A DNA stretch of 64,000 nt from Flavobacterium sp. ENC. GTDB lineage: Bacteria > Bacteroidota > Bacteroidia > Flavobacteriales > Flavobacteriaceae. Where the stretch lies: the NCBI RefSeq assembly GCF_020991415.1, contig NZ_JAJMOY010000001.1, forward strand, positions 558,001 through 622,000, written 5' to 3'. Both the position numbers and the translations under genes were made by a program. This document shows positions 20,009 to 29,714 of the stretch, piece after piece (the stretch's first letter is position 1; every line of letters starts with the position of its first letter). The notes beneath the pieces were generated by a model. That model made no database searches. It saw only the letters and a list, made by a program, of their open reading frames with translations, and was not told the origin of the DNA.

Positions 20009-23000
20009 ATGAAAACAAAACTACTCTTATTACTATTATTAGCCAATTTTTCTATTTATGCGCAATACACGGCTATTCCGGATGCCAATTTTGAAAAAAA
20101 ATTAATCGCCTTGGGTATTGATTCGGGTACAGCCGACGGACAGGTTTTAACCTCAAAAGTTTCTGGCGTAACATCTCTTGATGTTTCGAGAAATTCAATT
20201 GCAGATTTAACCGGTATCCAGGATTTTACTTCGTTAACGAAGTTAGATTGCAGTGGAAACACACTTACCAGTATTAATCTAAGCAAAAACGTTAATTTAA
20301 AAATTCTGTATATCTATTCCAATCAATTGGCCAGTCTCGATATTTCGAACAATACTGGTTTGAATGAACTAAGCGCAGGAAGTAATCAGTTAACCACTAT
20401 TGATTTTTCTAAAAACACGTCTTTAACACTGATTGGACTGAGTAAAAACAAATTAACCGGTGTAGATGTTTCTTTCCTTACTTCTTTGATCACATTAAGC
20501 GTTGAACAGAATAACCTGCAAAATATAAATGTAACAAATAATAGTACTTTAGAAAACTTATACGTTACATCAACAGGATTAACGACCTTAGATATTACTC
20601 AAAATACTGCTTTGAAAGGTTTAGATTGTGATAATAATGCCCTTACAACATTAGATCTAAGCCATAATTCATTTTTGAGATATTTAAGATGCAGCAGTAC
20701 TAAAGTGACTAGTCTGGATTTATCATCAAATCCATTATTAGAGTCCATAATTGTCACTGACAATTTATTAACCTCTTTAAATGTTTCGAACAACCCTTTA
20801 ATTTGGGAATTCTGGTGTCAGAGAAATAAGTTAACGACTATTGATGTTTCTAGTGTTACTGCGCTAAAGACTTTCGTCTGTTCGGACAATCTTATAGAAA
20901 CTTTTGATGTGAGATCAAACGCAAAATTAAGTTCTTTAAGCTGCGGTCAGAAAACCTTAAAATCGGTTGATGTTACTCAAAATCCTTTACTGACTTTTTT
21001 ATCTATTGATCAAAGTTCGCAGTTAACTTCTGTAGATATTTCTCAAAATCCGCTTTTAAACCATATAGACAGTGACAACACAGGTCTTACTTCGATAGAT
21101 TTGTCACACAATTTACTTCTTGCAGACATTAGTATTAGCAGTCCCGCTTTAAAGGAATTGGACCTGTCTAAAAACACGGCGCTTACCAGTTTTAGAAGTA
21201 ATAATGGAAATGCCCTGGGAAGCCTTAATTTAAAAAATGGAAATAACTTAAAATTACAATATTTAAGTTTTACTGCTAATGCCAGTTTAGACTGTGTTCA
21301 GGTAGATGATGCTGACTATGCTAATGCAAACTGGTCAGCATTCAAACCAGCTAAAGCAAGCTTTAGTACAGATTGTAGCGCGATTCCGTACACTTTAATT
21401 CCTGATCTTAATTTCGAGAAAAAATTAATCTCATTAGGAATTGATTTTGGTGCTCCGGATGGTAAAGTAAAGACATCACGTATTGAAAATGTAACTAGTT
21501 TAGATGTTTCATGGAGCTCGATTGCAGATTTAACCGGTATTCAGGATTTTAAATCCCTAACGTATCTTAATTGTTATGTGAACTCTATTACAAGCCTTGA
21601 CTTATCACAGAATACTAAATTAGAAGAGTTGTACGCGCCAAGCACTTTATTAACAAGTCTGAATGTTAGTAAAAATACCGCTTTAACAACATTAACCTGT
21701 TCTTACGGAAAATTAACTGCTATAGATGTCTCGGCTTTAACAGCACTAAAAAAGTTAGACATCAAAAATAATGCGTTAACAACTTTAGATGTTTCAGCTA
21801 ATACACAATTAGTTAATTTGTATTGTGGGAACAATCAACTGACAGCTTTAGATCTTTCTGCGAATACTTCTCTTAAGGAGATTATGGTCGATTCTAATAA
21901 ATTAACGGTTCTGAATGTTTCAAAAAATCCGGAACTAACAGCGATTGATGCTAAAAATAATCAACTTGCAACTTTCGACATTTCCACAAATAATAAGCTG
22001 GTAAAATTAAATCTTAGAAATAATCTTCTGACTTCTTTAAACCTGAAAAACAGTTTTAATACTAACCTGACTTTAACGGATACCGATTTTAGAATTAATA
22101 CTGGTTTAAAATGCATTCAGGTTGATGATGTTACTTATTCTGATGCGAATTGGGCCAACATTAAAGATGTAAACGCAAAATACAACCTTGATTGTACAGC
22201 TTATACACTTATCCCAGACCCTAAATTTGAGCAAAAATTAATTGATTTAGGAATTGATAAGGATGGTAAAAACGGAAAAGTACTAACAGCATCGATTGCT
22301 GTTGTTAAGGATCTGAACGTTCAGTTTAGCGAAATTGCAGATTTAACCGGAATTGAGGACTTTACCTCTCTTGAATTTTTAAACTGTCAGTACAACAATT
22401 TAACGTCACTAAATTTGTCAAAGAATTTAAACTTAACTGAATTGTATTGTCATGAAAATCTTTTAACTGTTCTTGATGTTGCGGCAAACAGCAACCTAAC
22501 CACTTTGCAGGTAAACAAAAACAAAATAAAAAGTTTAGACTTATCCAAAAACAAAAAGTTAGTGAGTTTAAATGCTTCGGAAAATGATTTGAACTATTTA
22601 AATCTTCAAAATGGAAACAACACTGCTTTTACAAGCGTGTTTATGCTTAAAAATCCAAAGTTAACCTGTATTTTGGTGGATGACATTTCCTATGCTACCA
22701 CAAAATGGAGTGCCGGAAAAGATGTATCGGCTTCTTTTAATGTAGACTGTACGGCATATACCCTAATTCCGGATGCCAATTTCGAACAAAAACTGATAAA
22801 CTTAGGGATTGACACCGATGGTAAAAACGGAAAAGTAAAAACGGCAAGCATTGCTTCGGTTACAACATTAGATATTTCATCTAGCAATATTTCAAATCTT
22901 ACCGGAATCCAGGATTTCGCATCTTTAACGATTTTAAATTTCAGCACAAATAATGTAACCTCTTACAATCCGGCAAACAATCCGTTGTTGACTGAATTAA

Positions 23001-24061
23001 GAGTGGCTTACAATGCTTTATCAACTTTAGATATTTCAAAAAATCCAAAGTTATTATATATAGATTTTTCAAATAACAATTTAAGTTCTTTGAATTTGAA
23101 AAATGGTCAAAATACAAAACTGGACTGGTTTAGTGTGAACTTTACAAAAAATCCTTCTTTGAGCTGTATTCAGGTTGATGACGTAGTATACTCTAACGAC
23201 AACTGGAATGGAAAACTGGACAAAACTTCTTTCTTTGCTGTAGATTGCAGCAGTTTTACCTTAATTCCGGATGCTAATTTTGAACAGGCACTTATTGATT
23301 TAAAAATTGATATCGACGGTAAAAACGGAAAAGTCCTTACCTCATCGATTGCTGTAGTAAAAGATTTAAATGTAGAGTTGAATGAAATTGCAGATTTAAC
23401 GGGAATTGAAGGTTTTGCTTCACTTGAATTTTTAAACTGTCAGTTTAATAATCTGACCTCATTAAATGTATCAAAAAATTTAAACCTTATTGAGTTGTAT
23501 TGTCATGGAAATCTTTTGACCGCTCTTGATGTAGCTGCAAATAAAAACCTTACCACTTTACAGACCAACAAAAACAAAATTAAGAGTTTAGATGTTTCTA
23601 AAAATACCAGTTTAGTGTACATCAATGCTTCGGAAAATGCATTAGGGACATTAAATCTTAAAAATGGTAATAATACTAATTTCACAACGGCATTCATGTT
23701 TGGCAATCCTGCTTTGAAGTGTATTACAGTAGATAACCCTTCATTTGCAAGCACAAGCGGTGTATTCTTTAAAGATGCTGCTGCTTCGTATTCTGACAGC
23801 TGTTCATTAGGCCTTGCAGATTCTGTGTTTAATCATGCAGTAGTATATCCTAACCCAACGAAAGGTGAAGTAACTATTGACAACGTTTCTTTAGAAAAAG
23901 CAACCGTATACAATTCATTGGGACAACTGGTAAAATCATTCACTTTGGACACCGCTAATAGTAGTAATACAATTAACTTATCTGGACTTCCAAAAGGAGT
24001 TTACTATGTTTACCTAATCAATCAGGATGCTGCTTCGGCAAAGAAGGTTATTGTGGAATAA
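20009..24061 (+). CDS. Giant leucine-rich-repeat surface protein with T9SS type A sorting domain
   Basis: 1350 residues with a signal peptide to about residue 18. The body has five modules starting near residues 20, 461, 732, 917 and 1083. Each opens with a YTLIPDxNFEQKLIxLGID-type sequence, continues with LRRs of the LTSLDLSKN type and closes with a CIQVDDxxYxxxNW segment. This is the bacterial T9SS-LRR arrangement. Modules 3 and 5 are near copies (both have IAVVKDLNV and LEFLNCQ), pointing to recent internal duplication. The C-terminal domain (about 1275-1350) has VYPNPTKGEV and LPKGVYYVYL and ends KKVIVE, a type A sorting signal that leads to surface attachment or release. The role is probably binding or adhesion; the ligand is unknown. 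Confidence 0.92.
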   Translation: MKTKLLLLLLLANFSIYAQYTAIPDANFEKKLIALGIDSGTADGQVLTSKVSGVTSLDVSRNSIADLTGIQDFTSLTKLDCSGNTLTSINLSKNVNLKILYIYSNQLASLDISNNTGLNELSAGSNQLTTIDFSKNTSLTLIGLSKNKLTGVDVSFLTSLITLSVEQNNLQNINVTNNSTLENLYVTSTGLTTLDITQNTALKGLDCDNNALTTLDLSHNSFLRYLRCSSTKVTSLDLSSNPLLESIIVTDNLLTSLNVSNNPLIWEFWCQRNKLTTIDVSSVTALKTFVCSDNLIETFDVRSNAKLSSLSCGQKTLKSVDVTQNPLLTFLSIDQSSQLTSVDISQNPLLNHIDSDNTGLTSIDLSHNLLLADISISSPALKELDLSKNTALTSFRSNNGNALGSLNLKNGNNLKLQYLSFTANASLDCVQVDDADYANANWSAFKPAKASFSTDCSAIPYTLIPDLNFEKKLISLGIDFGAPDGKVKTSRIENVTSLDVSWSSIADLTGIQDFKSLTYLNCYVNSITSLDLSQNTKLEELYAPSTLLTSLNVSKNTALTTLTCSYGKLTAIDVSALTALKKLDIKNNALTTLDVSANTQLVNLYCGNNQLTALDLSANTSLKEIMVDSNKLTVLNVSKNPELTAIDAKNNQLATFDISTNNKLVKLNLRNNLLTSLNLKNSFNTNLTLTDTDFRINTGLKCIQVDDVTYSDANWANIKDVNAKYNLDCTAYTLIPDPKFEQKLIDLGIDKDGKNGKVLTASIAVVKDLNVQFSEIADLTGIEDFTSLEFLNCQYNNLTSLNLSKNLNLTELYCHENLLTVLDVAANSNLTTLQVNKNKIKSLDLSKNKKLVSLNASENDLNYLNLQNGNNTAFTSVFMLKNPKLTCILVDDISYATTKWSAGKDVSASFNVDCTAYTLIPDANFEQKLINLGIDTDGKNGKVKTASIASVTTLDISSSNISNLTGIQDFASLTILNFSTNNVTSYNPANNPLLTELRVAYNALSTLDISKNPKLLYIDFSNNNLSSLNLKNGQNTKLDWFSVNFTKNPSLSCIQVDDVVYSNDNWNGKLDKTSFFAVDCSSFTLIPDANFEQALIDLKIDIDGKNGKVLTSSIAVVKDLNVELNEIADLTGIEGFASLEFLNCQFNNLTSLNVSKNLNLIELYCHGNLLTALDVAANKNLTTLQTNKNKIKSLDVSKNTSLVYINASENALGTLNLKNGNNTNFTTAFMFGNPALKCITVDNPSFASTSGVFFKDAAASYSDSCSLGLADSVFNHAVVYPNPTKGEVTIDNVSLEKATVYNSLGQLVKSFTLDTANSSNTINLSGLPKGVYYVYLINQDAASAKKVIVE

Positions 24062-24078
24062 ATAATATCATCTTAAAT

Positions 24079-24119
24079 AAAAAGTCCCATTTTCATCTCT
24101 TTGAAAATGGGACTTTTTT
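24079..24119. terminator. Bidirectional terminator after the LRR gene
   Basis: A perfect 17-bp stem AAAAAGTCCCATTTTCA / TGAAAATGGGACTTTTT with a TCTCTT loop, followed by T. It is shared with the convergent metallo-hydrolase gene, whose stop is at 24124. Confidence 0.92.
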
Positions 24120-24123
24120 AGTT

Positions 24124-24981
24124 TTAAAGGATTTCTTCGCAAGTAAAAACGTCCTTCAGGCGAACTCCTTTTTCGGTATGTTCTACCGTTATAATCTGGT
24201 TGTGCGCGTCATGTTCCAGAAACAAATAATAATTATGGTCTGCAGCTGCATTTAAGAATTTCGATTTCTCCGGCATTGTCAGTAAAGGTCTCGTATCGTA
24301 TCCCATAACATAGGGCAGCGGAATGTGTCCGGCGGTTGCCAGTAAATCGGCACAAAATACAATGGTTTTGTCCTGATACTTAATATGCGGAATCATCTGT
24401 TTTTCGGTATGACCGTCAACGTAGAAAATTTCAAAACCCAACTCTTCTGAAAAACCATAATCACTATTCGGTCTTTGAATAAAATTCAGCTGGCCGCTTT
24501 CCTGCATCGGTAAAATATTCTCGGCTAAAAAGGAAGCTTTTTCCCGCGCGTTTGGCTTGGTTGCCCATTCCCAATGATTTTCGTTCGTCCAGTATCTGGC
24601 ATTTTTGAAAGCGGGTTCATAACCTGTTCTGTCAGCATTCCATTGTATACTTCCTCCACAATGGTCAAAATGAAGGTGTGTCATAAAAACATCGGTAATA
24701 TCGTCCCGCTGAAAACCATATTTCGCCAGCGATTTGTCTATCGAGTGCGATCCCCAAAGCGAATAATACCCAAAAAACTTTTCTGATTGTTTGTCTCCCA
24801 TTCCGGTATCAATCAAAATGAGGCGATTTCCGTCTTCAATCAACAGACAGCGTGCTGCAATATCAATCAGATTATTGTTATCAGCGGGATTGGTTTTGTT
24901 CCATATGGTTTTGGGAACAACACCAAACATCGCACCTCCGTCCAGTTTAAAATTTCCGGATTCTATAGGGTAAAGTTTCAT
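24124..24981 (-). CDS. Metallo-beta-lactamase-fold hydrolase
   Basis: 285 residues, no signal peptide, so cytoplasmic. The dinuclear metal motif HxHxDH is at 102-107 (THLHFDHCGG). Further metal ligands are plausible in VDGHTEKQMIPHI and FCADLLATAGHIP. The layout resembles the AHL-lactonase/SoxH-like branch of the superfamily, which includes quorum-quenching lactonases and other hydrolases, but substrate cannot be assigned from sequence. The gene stands alone, between a shared terminator and a long gene-free stretch ahead of the SUF locus. Confidence 0.85.
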   Translation of the reverse strand: MKLYPIESGNFKLDGGAMFGVVPKTIWNKTNPADNNNLIDIAARCLLIEDGNRLILIDTGMGDKQSEKFFGYYSLWGSHSIDKSLAKYGFQRDDITDVFMTHLHFDHCGGSIQWNADRTGYEPAFKNARYWTNENHWEWATKPNAREKASFLAENILPMQESGQLNFIQRPNSDYGFSEELGFEIFYVDGHTEKQMIPHIKYQDKTIVFCADLLATAGHIPLPYVMGYDTRPLLTMPEKSKFLNAAADHNYYLFLEHDAHNQIITVEHTEKGVRLKDVFTCEEIL

Positions 24982-25148
24982 GAGCTTGAGTTTCTATTAG
25001 GGAAACAAAGCTAGGAAATTGGATTTCCTTATACTACAAATTCACCTTCAAAAACTCATATTTCTTATTTCGGGTAAAAGAAATAAAAAAAATTTCAATG
25101 AATCTGACTATTAAAAATCAAATTCCTGAATTCAGTTTTAAGGTTAAA

Positions 25149-25170
25149 AAAATTCGTGAAATTCGTGGCA
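25149..25170. repeat. Half copy of repeat family A in a long non-coding stretch
   Basis: AATTCGTGAAATTCGTGGCA is present as a single right arm with no matching left arm nearby. The surrounding stretch from 24982 to 25543 is gene-free and AT-rich; apart from this half repeat and the promoter element at 25429 I see nothing in it. Confidence 0.6.
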
Positions 25171-25428
25171 AAAAGAAATCGCTTTACTGACAAGCGGTTC
25201 TCAGGATTTCCTGTAGAAATTGACAAGATCGCTCTTTTTTGATACAGAAATTCGCATTGTACATTCAGAATTCCTATCCATTCTCAGCTTTTTCGTAAAA
25301 ATCAACCGCAAGTAAAAACTATAAACCGAAGAACATAAAAACAGCTGGTATAATTATTATATAACTTCTCTCTATTTTAACATTTGTTATATTAATGTGA
25401 ACCATTATGGAAAAAGGTTTTTAAGTCG

Positions 25429-25437
25429 TATCTTTGC
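25429..25437 (+). promoter_or_regulatory. Promoter -7 element of the SUF operon
   Basis: TATCTTTGC matches TAnnTTTG plus the favoured following C. It lies 107 bp upstream of the preferred sufA start. The -33 box is weak (ATTATGG region rather than TTG). I see no obvious IscR-like operator, so iron or oxidative control cannot be claimed. Confidence 0.6.
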
Positions 25438-25543
25438 AGATAATTTCATTTCAACATTGAAAGACAGCACTTTAAAATGTAATAATTTCATTACTATTTA
25501 AATGCAGCTTAAAATAACAGAAAAGATAAATACCATAAACACA

Positions 25544-25873
25544 ATGATAAAAGTTTCTGATACAGCCAAAAAGAAAATCATCGACCTGATGAAAGATGAT
25601 GGTTTTGATGCCGCTCAGGACTACGTACGCGTAGGGGTAAAAAGCGGGGGATGCTCTGGTTTGTCATATGATTTAAAATTTGATAAAACGAAAGGCGACG
25701 ACGATAAAATATTTGTAGACAACGACATAACAATTGCAGTTGAAAAAAAATCATTTCTGTACTTAGCCGGGACAATTCTTGAATTCTCCGGAGGATTAAA
25801 TGGAAAAGGTTTTGTGTTTAATAACCCAAATGCAAGCAGGACCTGTGGTTGTGGAGAATCTTTTTCTCTATAA
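25544..25873 (+). CDS. sufA: SufA-like A-type iron-sulfur carrier (HesB/IscA family)
   Basis: 109 residues from the ATG at 25544. The three family cysteines are Cys37 (GGCSGL), Cys101 and Cys103 (CGCGESF at the C-terminus), which bind the Fe-S cluster for transfer to apoproteins. An in-frame ATG at 25502 would add 14 residues not usual in the family, so the inner start is preferred, although both follow the promoter element. It is the first gene of the SUF operon, 77 bp ahead of sufB. Confidence 0.92.
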   Translation: MIKVSDTAKKKIIDLMKDDGFDAAQDYVRVGVKSGGCSGLSYDLKFDKTKGDDDKIFVDNDITIAVEKKSFLYLAGTILEFSGGLNGKGFVFNNPNASRTCGCGESFSL

Positions 25874-25950
25874 ATCAAACGAATTTATAAAAGCAAAAAT
25901 TTAAACGCTTAAGAAAACTAATTTCTTATCACGTTTTAAAAAAGAAAAAA

Positions 25951-27399
25951 ATGTCAAAATACACTGAAGACGATTTAAAAATCGAACTCGAAACCAAAGA
26001 ATACGAATACGGATTTTATACTAATATCGAATCGGAAACATTCCCTATTGGTTTAAATGAAGATATTGTTCGCGCTATTTCTCTGAAAAAAGAAGAACCT
26101 CAATGGATGACCGACTGGCGCATCGAGGCTTTTCGTGCCTGGAAAGAAATGATCGAACCGGAATGGGCCAATGTACATTATACAAAACCCGATTTTCAGG
26201 CGATTTCCTATTATTCAGCTCCAAAACAGGTAGATCCGTCCAAAACTTTGGATGATGTAGATCCGGAACTTTTAGAGATGTACAAAAAATTAGGGATCTC
26301 TGTCGATGAACAAAAAATGATGAACAATGTCGCTATGGATATTGTGGTCGATTCTGTTTCTGTGGCTACGACTTTCAAAAAAACACTGGCAGAAAAAGGA
26401 ATTATTTTCTGTCCGATTTCTGAAGCCATCAAAGAACATCCTGAATTAGTTCGTAAATATTTAGGAAGTGTTGTACCTCAGAAAGACAACTTCTACGCTG
26501 CATTAAACTCAGCCGTTTTCTCTGACGGAAGTTTCTGTTATATCCCAAAAGGCGTTCGTTGCCCAATGGAACTTTCCACTTATTTCAGAATCAATCAGGC
26601 CGGAACAGGACAATTCGAAAGAACCCTTGTTATTGCCGACGAAGGAAGTTATGTTTCATACCTGGAAGGCTGTACGGCTCCAAGCCGCGATGAAAATCAA
26701 TTGCACGCCGCTGTAGTAGAATTAATCGCTATGGATGATGCTGAAATTAAATATTCTACCGTTCAGAACTGGTTCCCTGGAAACAAAGAAGGAAAGGGTG
26801 GTGTTTATAACTTCGTTACCAAAAGAGGTTTGTGCGAAACAAACGCTAAAATTTCATGGACACAGGTTGAAACAGGTTCTGCCGTAACCTGGAAATACCC
26901 TTCTTGTGTGCTTAAAGGAGACAATTCGGTTGGGGAATTTTACTCCATTGCCGTTACCAATAACCACCAACAAGCAGATACCGGAACTAAAATGATCCAT
27001 TTAGGCAAAAACACTAAATCGACCATTATTTCAAAAGGTATCTCTGCCGGTAAATCACAAAACAGTTACCGTGGATTAGTGCAGATCAGCCCGAGAGCTG
27101 AAAATGCAAGGAACTTTTCGCAATGCGACTCCCTATTAATGGGAAACAACTGCGGGGCACATACTTTTCCTTACATCGAAAGCAAAAATCCTTCTGCCAA
27201 AATAGAACACGAAGCCACTACAAGTAAAATTGGAGAAGATCAGGTATTTTATTGCAACCAGAGAGGTATTCCGACTGAAAAAGCAATTGCCTTGATTGTA
27301 AATGGTTTCAGTAAAGATGTACTGAACAAATTACCAATGGAATTTGCAGTTGAAGCGCAAAAATTATTAGAGATTTCCCTTGAAGGATCTGTTGGATAA
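25951..27399 (+). CDS. sufB: SufB, Fe-S cluster scaffold subunit
   Basis: 482 residues, the normal SufB length. SufB, with SufC and SufD, forms the scaffold on which the nascent cluster is built from SufS/SufE sulfur. Family markers include [42 protein letters not shown] and [15 protein letters not shown] in the C-terminal beta-helix core, with [20 protein letters not shown] near the end. Normally sufC would follow directly; here a toxin-antitoxin pair and a flavin reductase gene lie between. Confidence 0.97.
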   Translation: MSKYTEDDLKIELETKEYEYGFYTNIESETFPIGLNEDIVRAISLKKEEPQWMTDWRIEAFRAWKEMIEPEWANVHYTKPDFQAISYYSAPKQVDPSKTLDDVDPELLEMYKKLGISVDEQKMMNNVAMDIVVDSVSVATTFKKTLAEKGIIFCPISEAIKEHPELVRKYLGSVVPQKDNFYAALNSAVFSDGSFCYIPKGVRCPMELSTYFRINQAGTGQFERTLVIADEGSYVSYLEGCTAPSRDENQLHAAVVELIAMDDAEIKYSTVQNWFPGNKEGKGGVYNFVTKRGLCETNAKISWTQVETGSAVTWKYPSCVLKGDNSVGEFYSIAVTNNHQQADTGTKMIHLGKNTKSTIISKGISAGKSQNSYRGLVQISPRAENARNFSQCDSLLMGNNCGAHTFPYIESKNPSAKIEHEATTSKIGEDQVFYCNQRGIPTEKAIALIVNGFSKDVLNKLPMEFAVEAQKLLEISLEGSVG

Positions 27400-27414
27400 T
27401 AAAAAGCAATAATT

Positions 27415-27612
27415 ATGGATATCATCTTAAAAAATGTAAAGAAAAAAGATTTTCCGGTTTTTCAATCACTGGCGAAATCTCTTGGTTTTGAAATTATAGA
27501 AGAAAATGAAAAACCATATAATCCTGAATTTGTAAAAGAGATTCTGGAAGCAGAGCAAAGTATAAAAGACGGGAAAGGAATTAAAATCAAACTTGAAGAT
27601 TTGTGGAAGTAA
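27415..27612 (+). CDS. Small antitoxin partner of a YoeB-type toxin (DUF2683-like)
   Basis: 65 residues, acidic and Lys/Glu-rich. It begins MDIILKNVKKKDFPVFQSLA and ends with KLEDLWK. The pattern resembles DUF2683-type antitoxins found in Bacteroidota next to RelE/YoeB toxins; it lacks a full Phd/YefM domain. Its last 10 bp overlap the toxin gene, the usual coupling for such pairs. It starts 15 bp after sufB, so it would be transcribed with the SUF operon unless it has its own promoter, which I do not see. The antitoxin role rests on position and pattern. Confidence 0.75.
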   Translation: MDIILKNVKKKDFPVFQSLAKSLGFEIIEENEKPYNPEFVKEILEAEQSIKDGKGIKIKLEDLWK

Positions 27613-27875
27613 TTTATTCCGAGAAAGCTCAAAAAGACAGAGAATTTTGGAAAAAATCTGGCAATAAAGCAATAATGAATAAAATTACTGCCTTGATTGA
27701 GGATATGCAGCTCCACCCTTTTGAAGGCATAGGAAAGCCGGAGCCTTTAAAACATGAACTTTCAGGAAAGTGGTCCAGAAGAATAAATCAGGAACACCGA
27801 ATAATTTACAAAGTTACTGAAGAAGATACAATCGAAATATTAGATATTCTTTCATTGAAAGGACATTACGAATAA
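27603..27875 (+). CDS. yoeB: Txe/YoeB family toxin (mRNA endoribonuclease)
   Basis: 90 residues. The GTG start at 27603 lies within the antitoxin gene's final codons. The family core is well kept: GIGKPEPLKHELSGKWSRRI followed by NQEHRIIYKV, and the C-terminus ends LKGHYE. The catalytic candidates Glu47 in KPEPL, Arg60 or Arg61 in SRRI, His79-equivalent and the terminal Tyr are present. YoeB toxins cleave mRNA in the ribosome A site. Placement between sufB and sufC, an essential-pathway operon, is unusual. Confidence 0.9.
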   Translation: MEVIYSEKAQKDREFWKKSGNKAIMNKITALIEDMQLHPFEGIGKPEPLKHELSGKWSRRINQEHRIIYKVTEEDTIEILDILSLKGHYE

Positions 27876-27881
27876 GTTTTA

Positions 27882-28370
27882 ATGGAAAATAGAAAAGTAA
27901 TCATTTTAGGTTCCTCCCGGAAAAATGGGAACACAACAAAAATTGTGGACGAAATTTCAAAAGAATATGGAATAGAGGTAATTAATTTAAGTGATTATAC
28001 GATTTCCTATTATGATTATGAAAGCAAAAACATAGATGATGATTTTTTGCCTTTGATAAGAGGAATACTCGAAAAGTATGATACTTTGATTTTTGCTACT
28101 CCTATATATTGGTATAATATGAGTGGAATTATGAAGGTTTTCTTTGATCGTATTTCAGATTTAATCCGAATTGAAAAAGAAACCGGAAGAAAACTCAGAG
28201 GAAAGAAAATTGCCGTGATATCGAATTCACATGATAATGAAATTGAAGAGAGTTTTTACATACCGTTCAAAAAATCAGCCGATTATTTAGGCATGGAATA
28301 TTTAGGACACGCGCATTTTAATGCCAACATCCTGAACCAGACAACAAAAATAGAATTGACATTTATATAA
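27882..28370 (+). CDS. Flavodoxin-like NAD(P)H-dependent oxidoreductase (FMN reductase family)
   Basis: 162 residues. The N-terminus VIILGSSRKNGNT is the phosphate-binding loop for FMN, and FATPIYWYNMSGIMKVFFDR is the second flavin-contacting segment. It belongs to the NADPH-dependent FMN reductase/flavodoxin-fold family, usually cytoplasmic. It starts 6 bp after the toxin gene and ends 14 bp before sufC, so all are probably cotranscribed. The codon choice looks more AT-rich than in sufB and sufC, which fits arrival with the toxin-antitoxin pair. A role in electron supply to the SUF system is possible but purely positional. Confidence 0.82.
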   Translation: MENRKVIILGSSRKNGNTTKIVDEISKEYGIEVINLSDYTISYYDYESKNIDDDFLPLIRGILEKYDTLIFATPIYWYNMSGIMKVFFDRISDLIRIEKETGRKLRGKKIAVISNSHDNEIEESFYIPFKKSADYLGMEYLGHAHFNANILNQTTKIELTFI

Positions 28371-28384
28371 AATAAAAAAAAACA

Positions 28385-29131
28385 ATGTTATCAATAAAAA
28401 ACCTTCACGCCTCAATTGGTGATAAAGAAATCCTTAAAGGAATTAACATAGAAGTAAAAGCTGGCGAAGTACACGCTATCATGGGACCTAACGGTTCCGG
28501 AAAAAGTACGCTTTCGGCTGTAATTGCCGGAAACGAAAACTACGAAGTTACGGACGGACAGGTTTTCCTTGACGGGGAAGATCTTGCTGATCTGGCTCCT
28601 GAAGAAAGAGCACACAAAGGAGTTTTCCTTTCTTTTCAATATCCGGTAGAAATCCCGGGGGTAAGTGTAACGAACTTCATGAAAACGGCTATCAACGAAA
28701 CCCGCAAAGCAAACGGCCAGGAAGAAATGCCGGCTAATGAAATGCTAAAGGTAATTCGTGAGAAATCTGAATTATTGGAAATCGACCGTAAATTTTTATC
28801 CCGTTCTTTAAATGAAGGTTTTTCGGGTGGTGAGAAAAAAAGAAACGAAATTTTTCAGATGGCCATGTTAGAGCCAAAATTAGCCATCCTTGACGAAACC
28901 GATTCAGGTCTTGATATTGATGCCTTAAGAATTGTTGCTAACGGAGTCAACAAATTGAAAAGCGAGAAAAACGCGATTATCGTGATCACACACTACCAAC
29001 GTTTGTTAGATTATATCGTTCCGGATTTCGTTCACGTTTTATACAACGGAAGAATCGTAAAATCAGGCGGAAAAGAGCTGGCTTACGAACTGGAAGAAAA
29101 AGGATACGACTGGATTAAAGCAGAAAACTAA
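28385..29131 (+). CDS. sufC: SufC, ABC-type ATPase of Fe-S assembly
   Basis: 248 residues. Walker A is GPNGSGKST (34-42), the signature is FSGGEKKRNE, and Walker B is LAILDETDSGLD, including the SufC-typical DSGLD. SufC hydrolyses ATP to remodel the SufB-SufD scaffold during cluster assembly. It precedes sufD, with an inserted four-helix-bundle gene between them. Confidence 0.97.
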   Translation: MLSIKNLHASIGDKEILKGINIEVKAGEVHAIMGPNGSGKSTLSAVIAGNENYEVTDGQVFLDGEDLADLAPEERAHKGVFLSFQYPVEIPGVSVTNFMKTAINETRKANGQEEMPANEMLKVIREKSELLEIDRKFLSRSLNEGFSGGEKKRNEIFQMAMLEPKLAILDETDSGLDIDALRIVANGVNKLKSEKNAIIVITHYQRLLDYIVPDFVHVLYNGRIVKSGGKELAYELEEKGYDWIKAEN

Positions 29132-29216
29132 ATTTTTGTTTCATGTTTCATGTTTTTTTAGTTTTAAGTTAGATTACATTTTGTAAGTTTAAACTTAAAA
29201 ATAAAGAAAAGAAATT

Positions 29217-29606
29217 ATGGCAACAATAACTCGATTTGAGGATTTAGAAATTTGGAAAGAAGCCCGACGATTAGTAAAAGAAATTCATCTAATTTCAATC
29301 GACACAGAATTAAAATTAGATTTCAGATTTAAAAATCAAATAAAAGCTTCATCTGGTTCGGTAATGGATAATATTGCTGAAGGTTTTGAAAGAGATGGGA
29401 ATTTAGAATTTCGACAATTTTTATCAATAGCAAAAGGTTCGGCCGGAGAAACAAGATCTCAGCTTTATAGAGTTTTCGATTTTGAATATATTTCAGAACA
29501 AAAATTCGAAGTTTTAAAAACAGATTATGAAAATTTAAGTGGTAAAATAAAAAACTTTATCACTTATCTCAATAAAAAGGATTTCAAAGGAAATAAGTTT
29601 CAATAG
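29217..29606 (+). CDS. Four-helix-bundle protein (S23 / 23S rRNA intervening-sequence family)
   Basis: 129 residues. It begins [20 protein letters not shown] and carries [17 protein letters not shown] and [16 protein letters not shown], the family signatures. Homologues were first seen inside 23S rRNA intervening sequences but are widespread as free genes; their function is unknown. The gene lies between sufC and sufD, flanked by repeat-like sequence (GTTTCATG copies before, CCTGAAAC copies after), and looks like an accessory insertion. It could be mobile or repeat-associated. Confidence 0.9.
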   Translation: MATITRFEDLEIWKEARRLVKEIHLISIDTELKLDFRFKNQIKASSGSVMDNIAEGFERDGNLEFRQFLSIAKGSAGETRSQLYRVFDFEYISEQKFEVLKTDYENLSGKIKNFITYLNKKDFKGNKFQ

Positions 29607-29608
29607 AC

Positions 29609-29692
29609 AACCTGAAACTTTAACCTGAAACAAAAAAACGGATATTAAAGGTAACAAGTCGCAACAGGTAACCTGAAACTTGAAACCTGAAA
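29609..29692. repeat. CCTGAAAC repeat, family C, downstream of the S23-like gene
   Basis: Direct and inverted copies of AACCTGAAAC occur here: AACCTGAAACTTTAACCTGA at 29609 and AACCTGAAACTTGAAACCTG within 29669-29692. A palindromic version is at 36007-36051, between the DUF59 and DUF2480 genes. Confidence 0.65.
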
Positions 29693-29714
29693 CACCGAAG
29701 GAAACAAAAGAACA

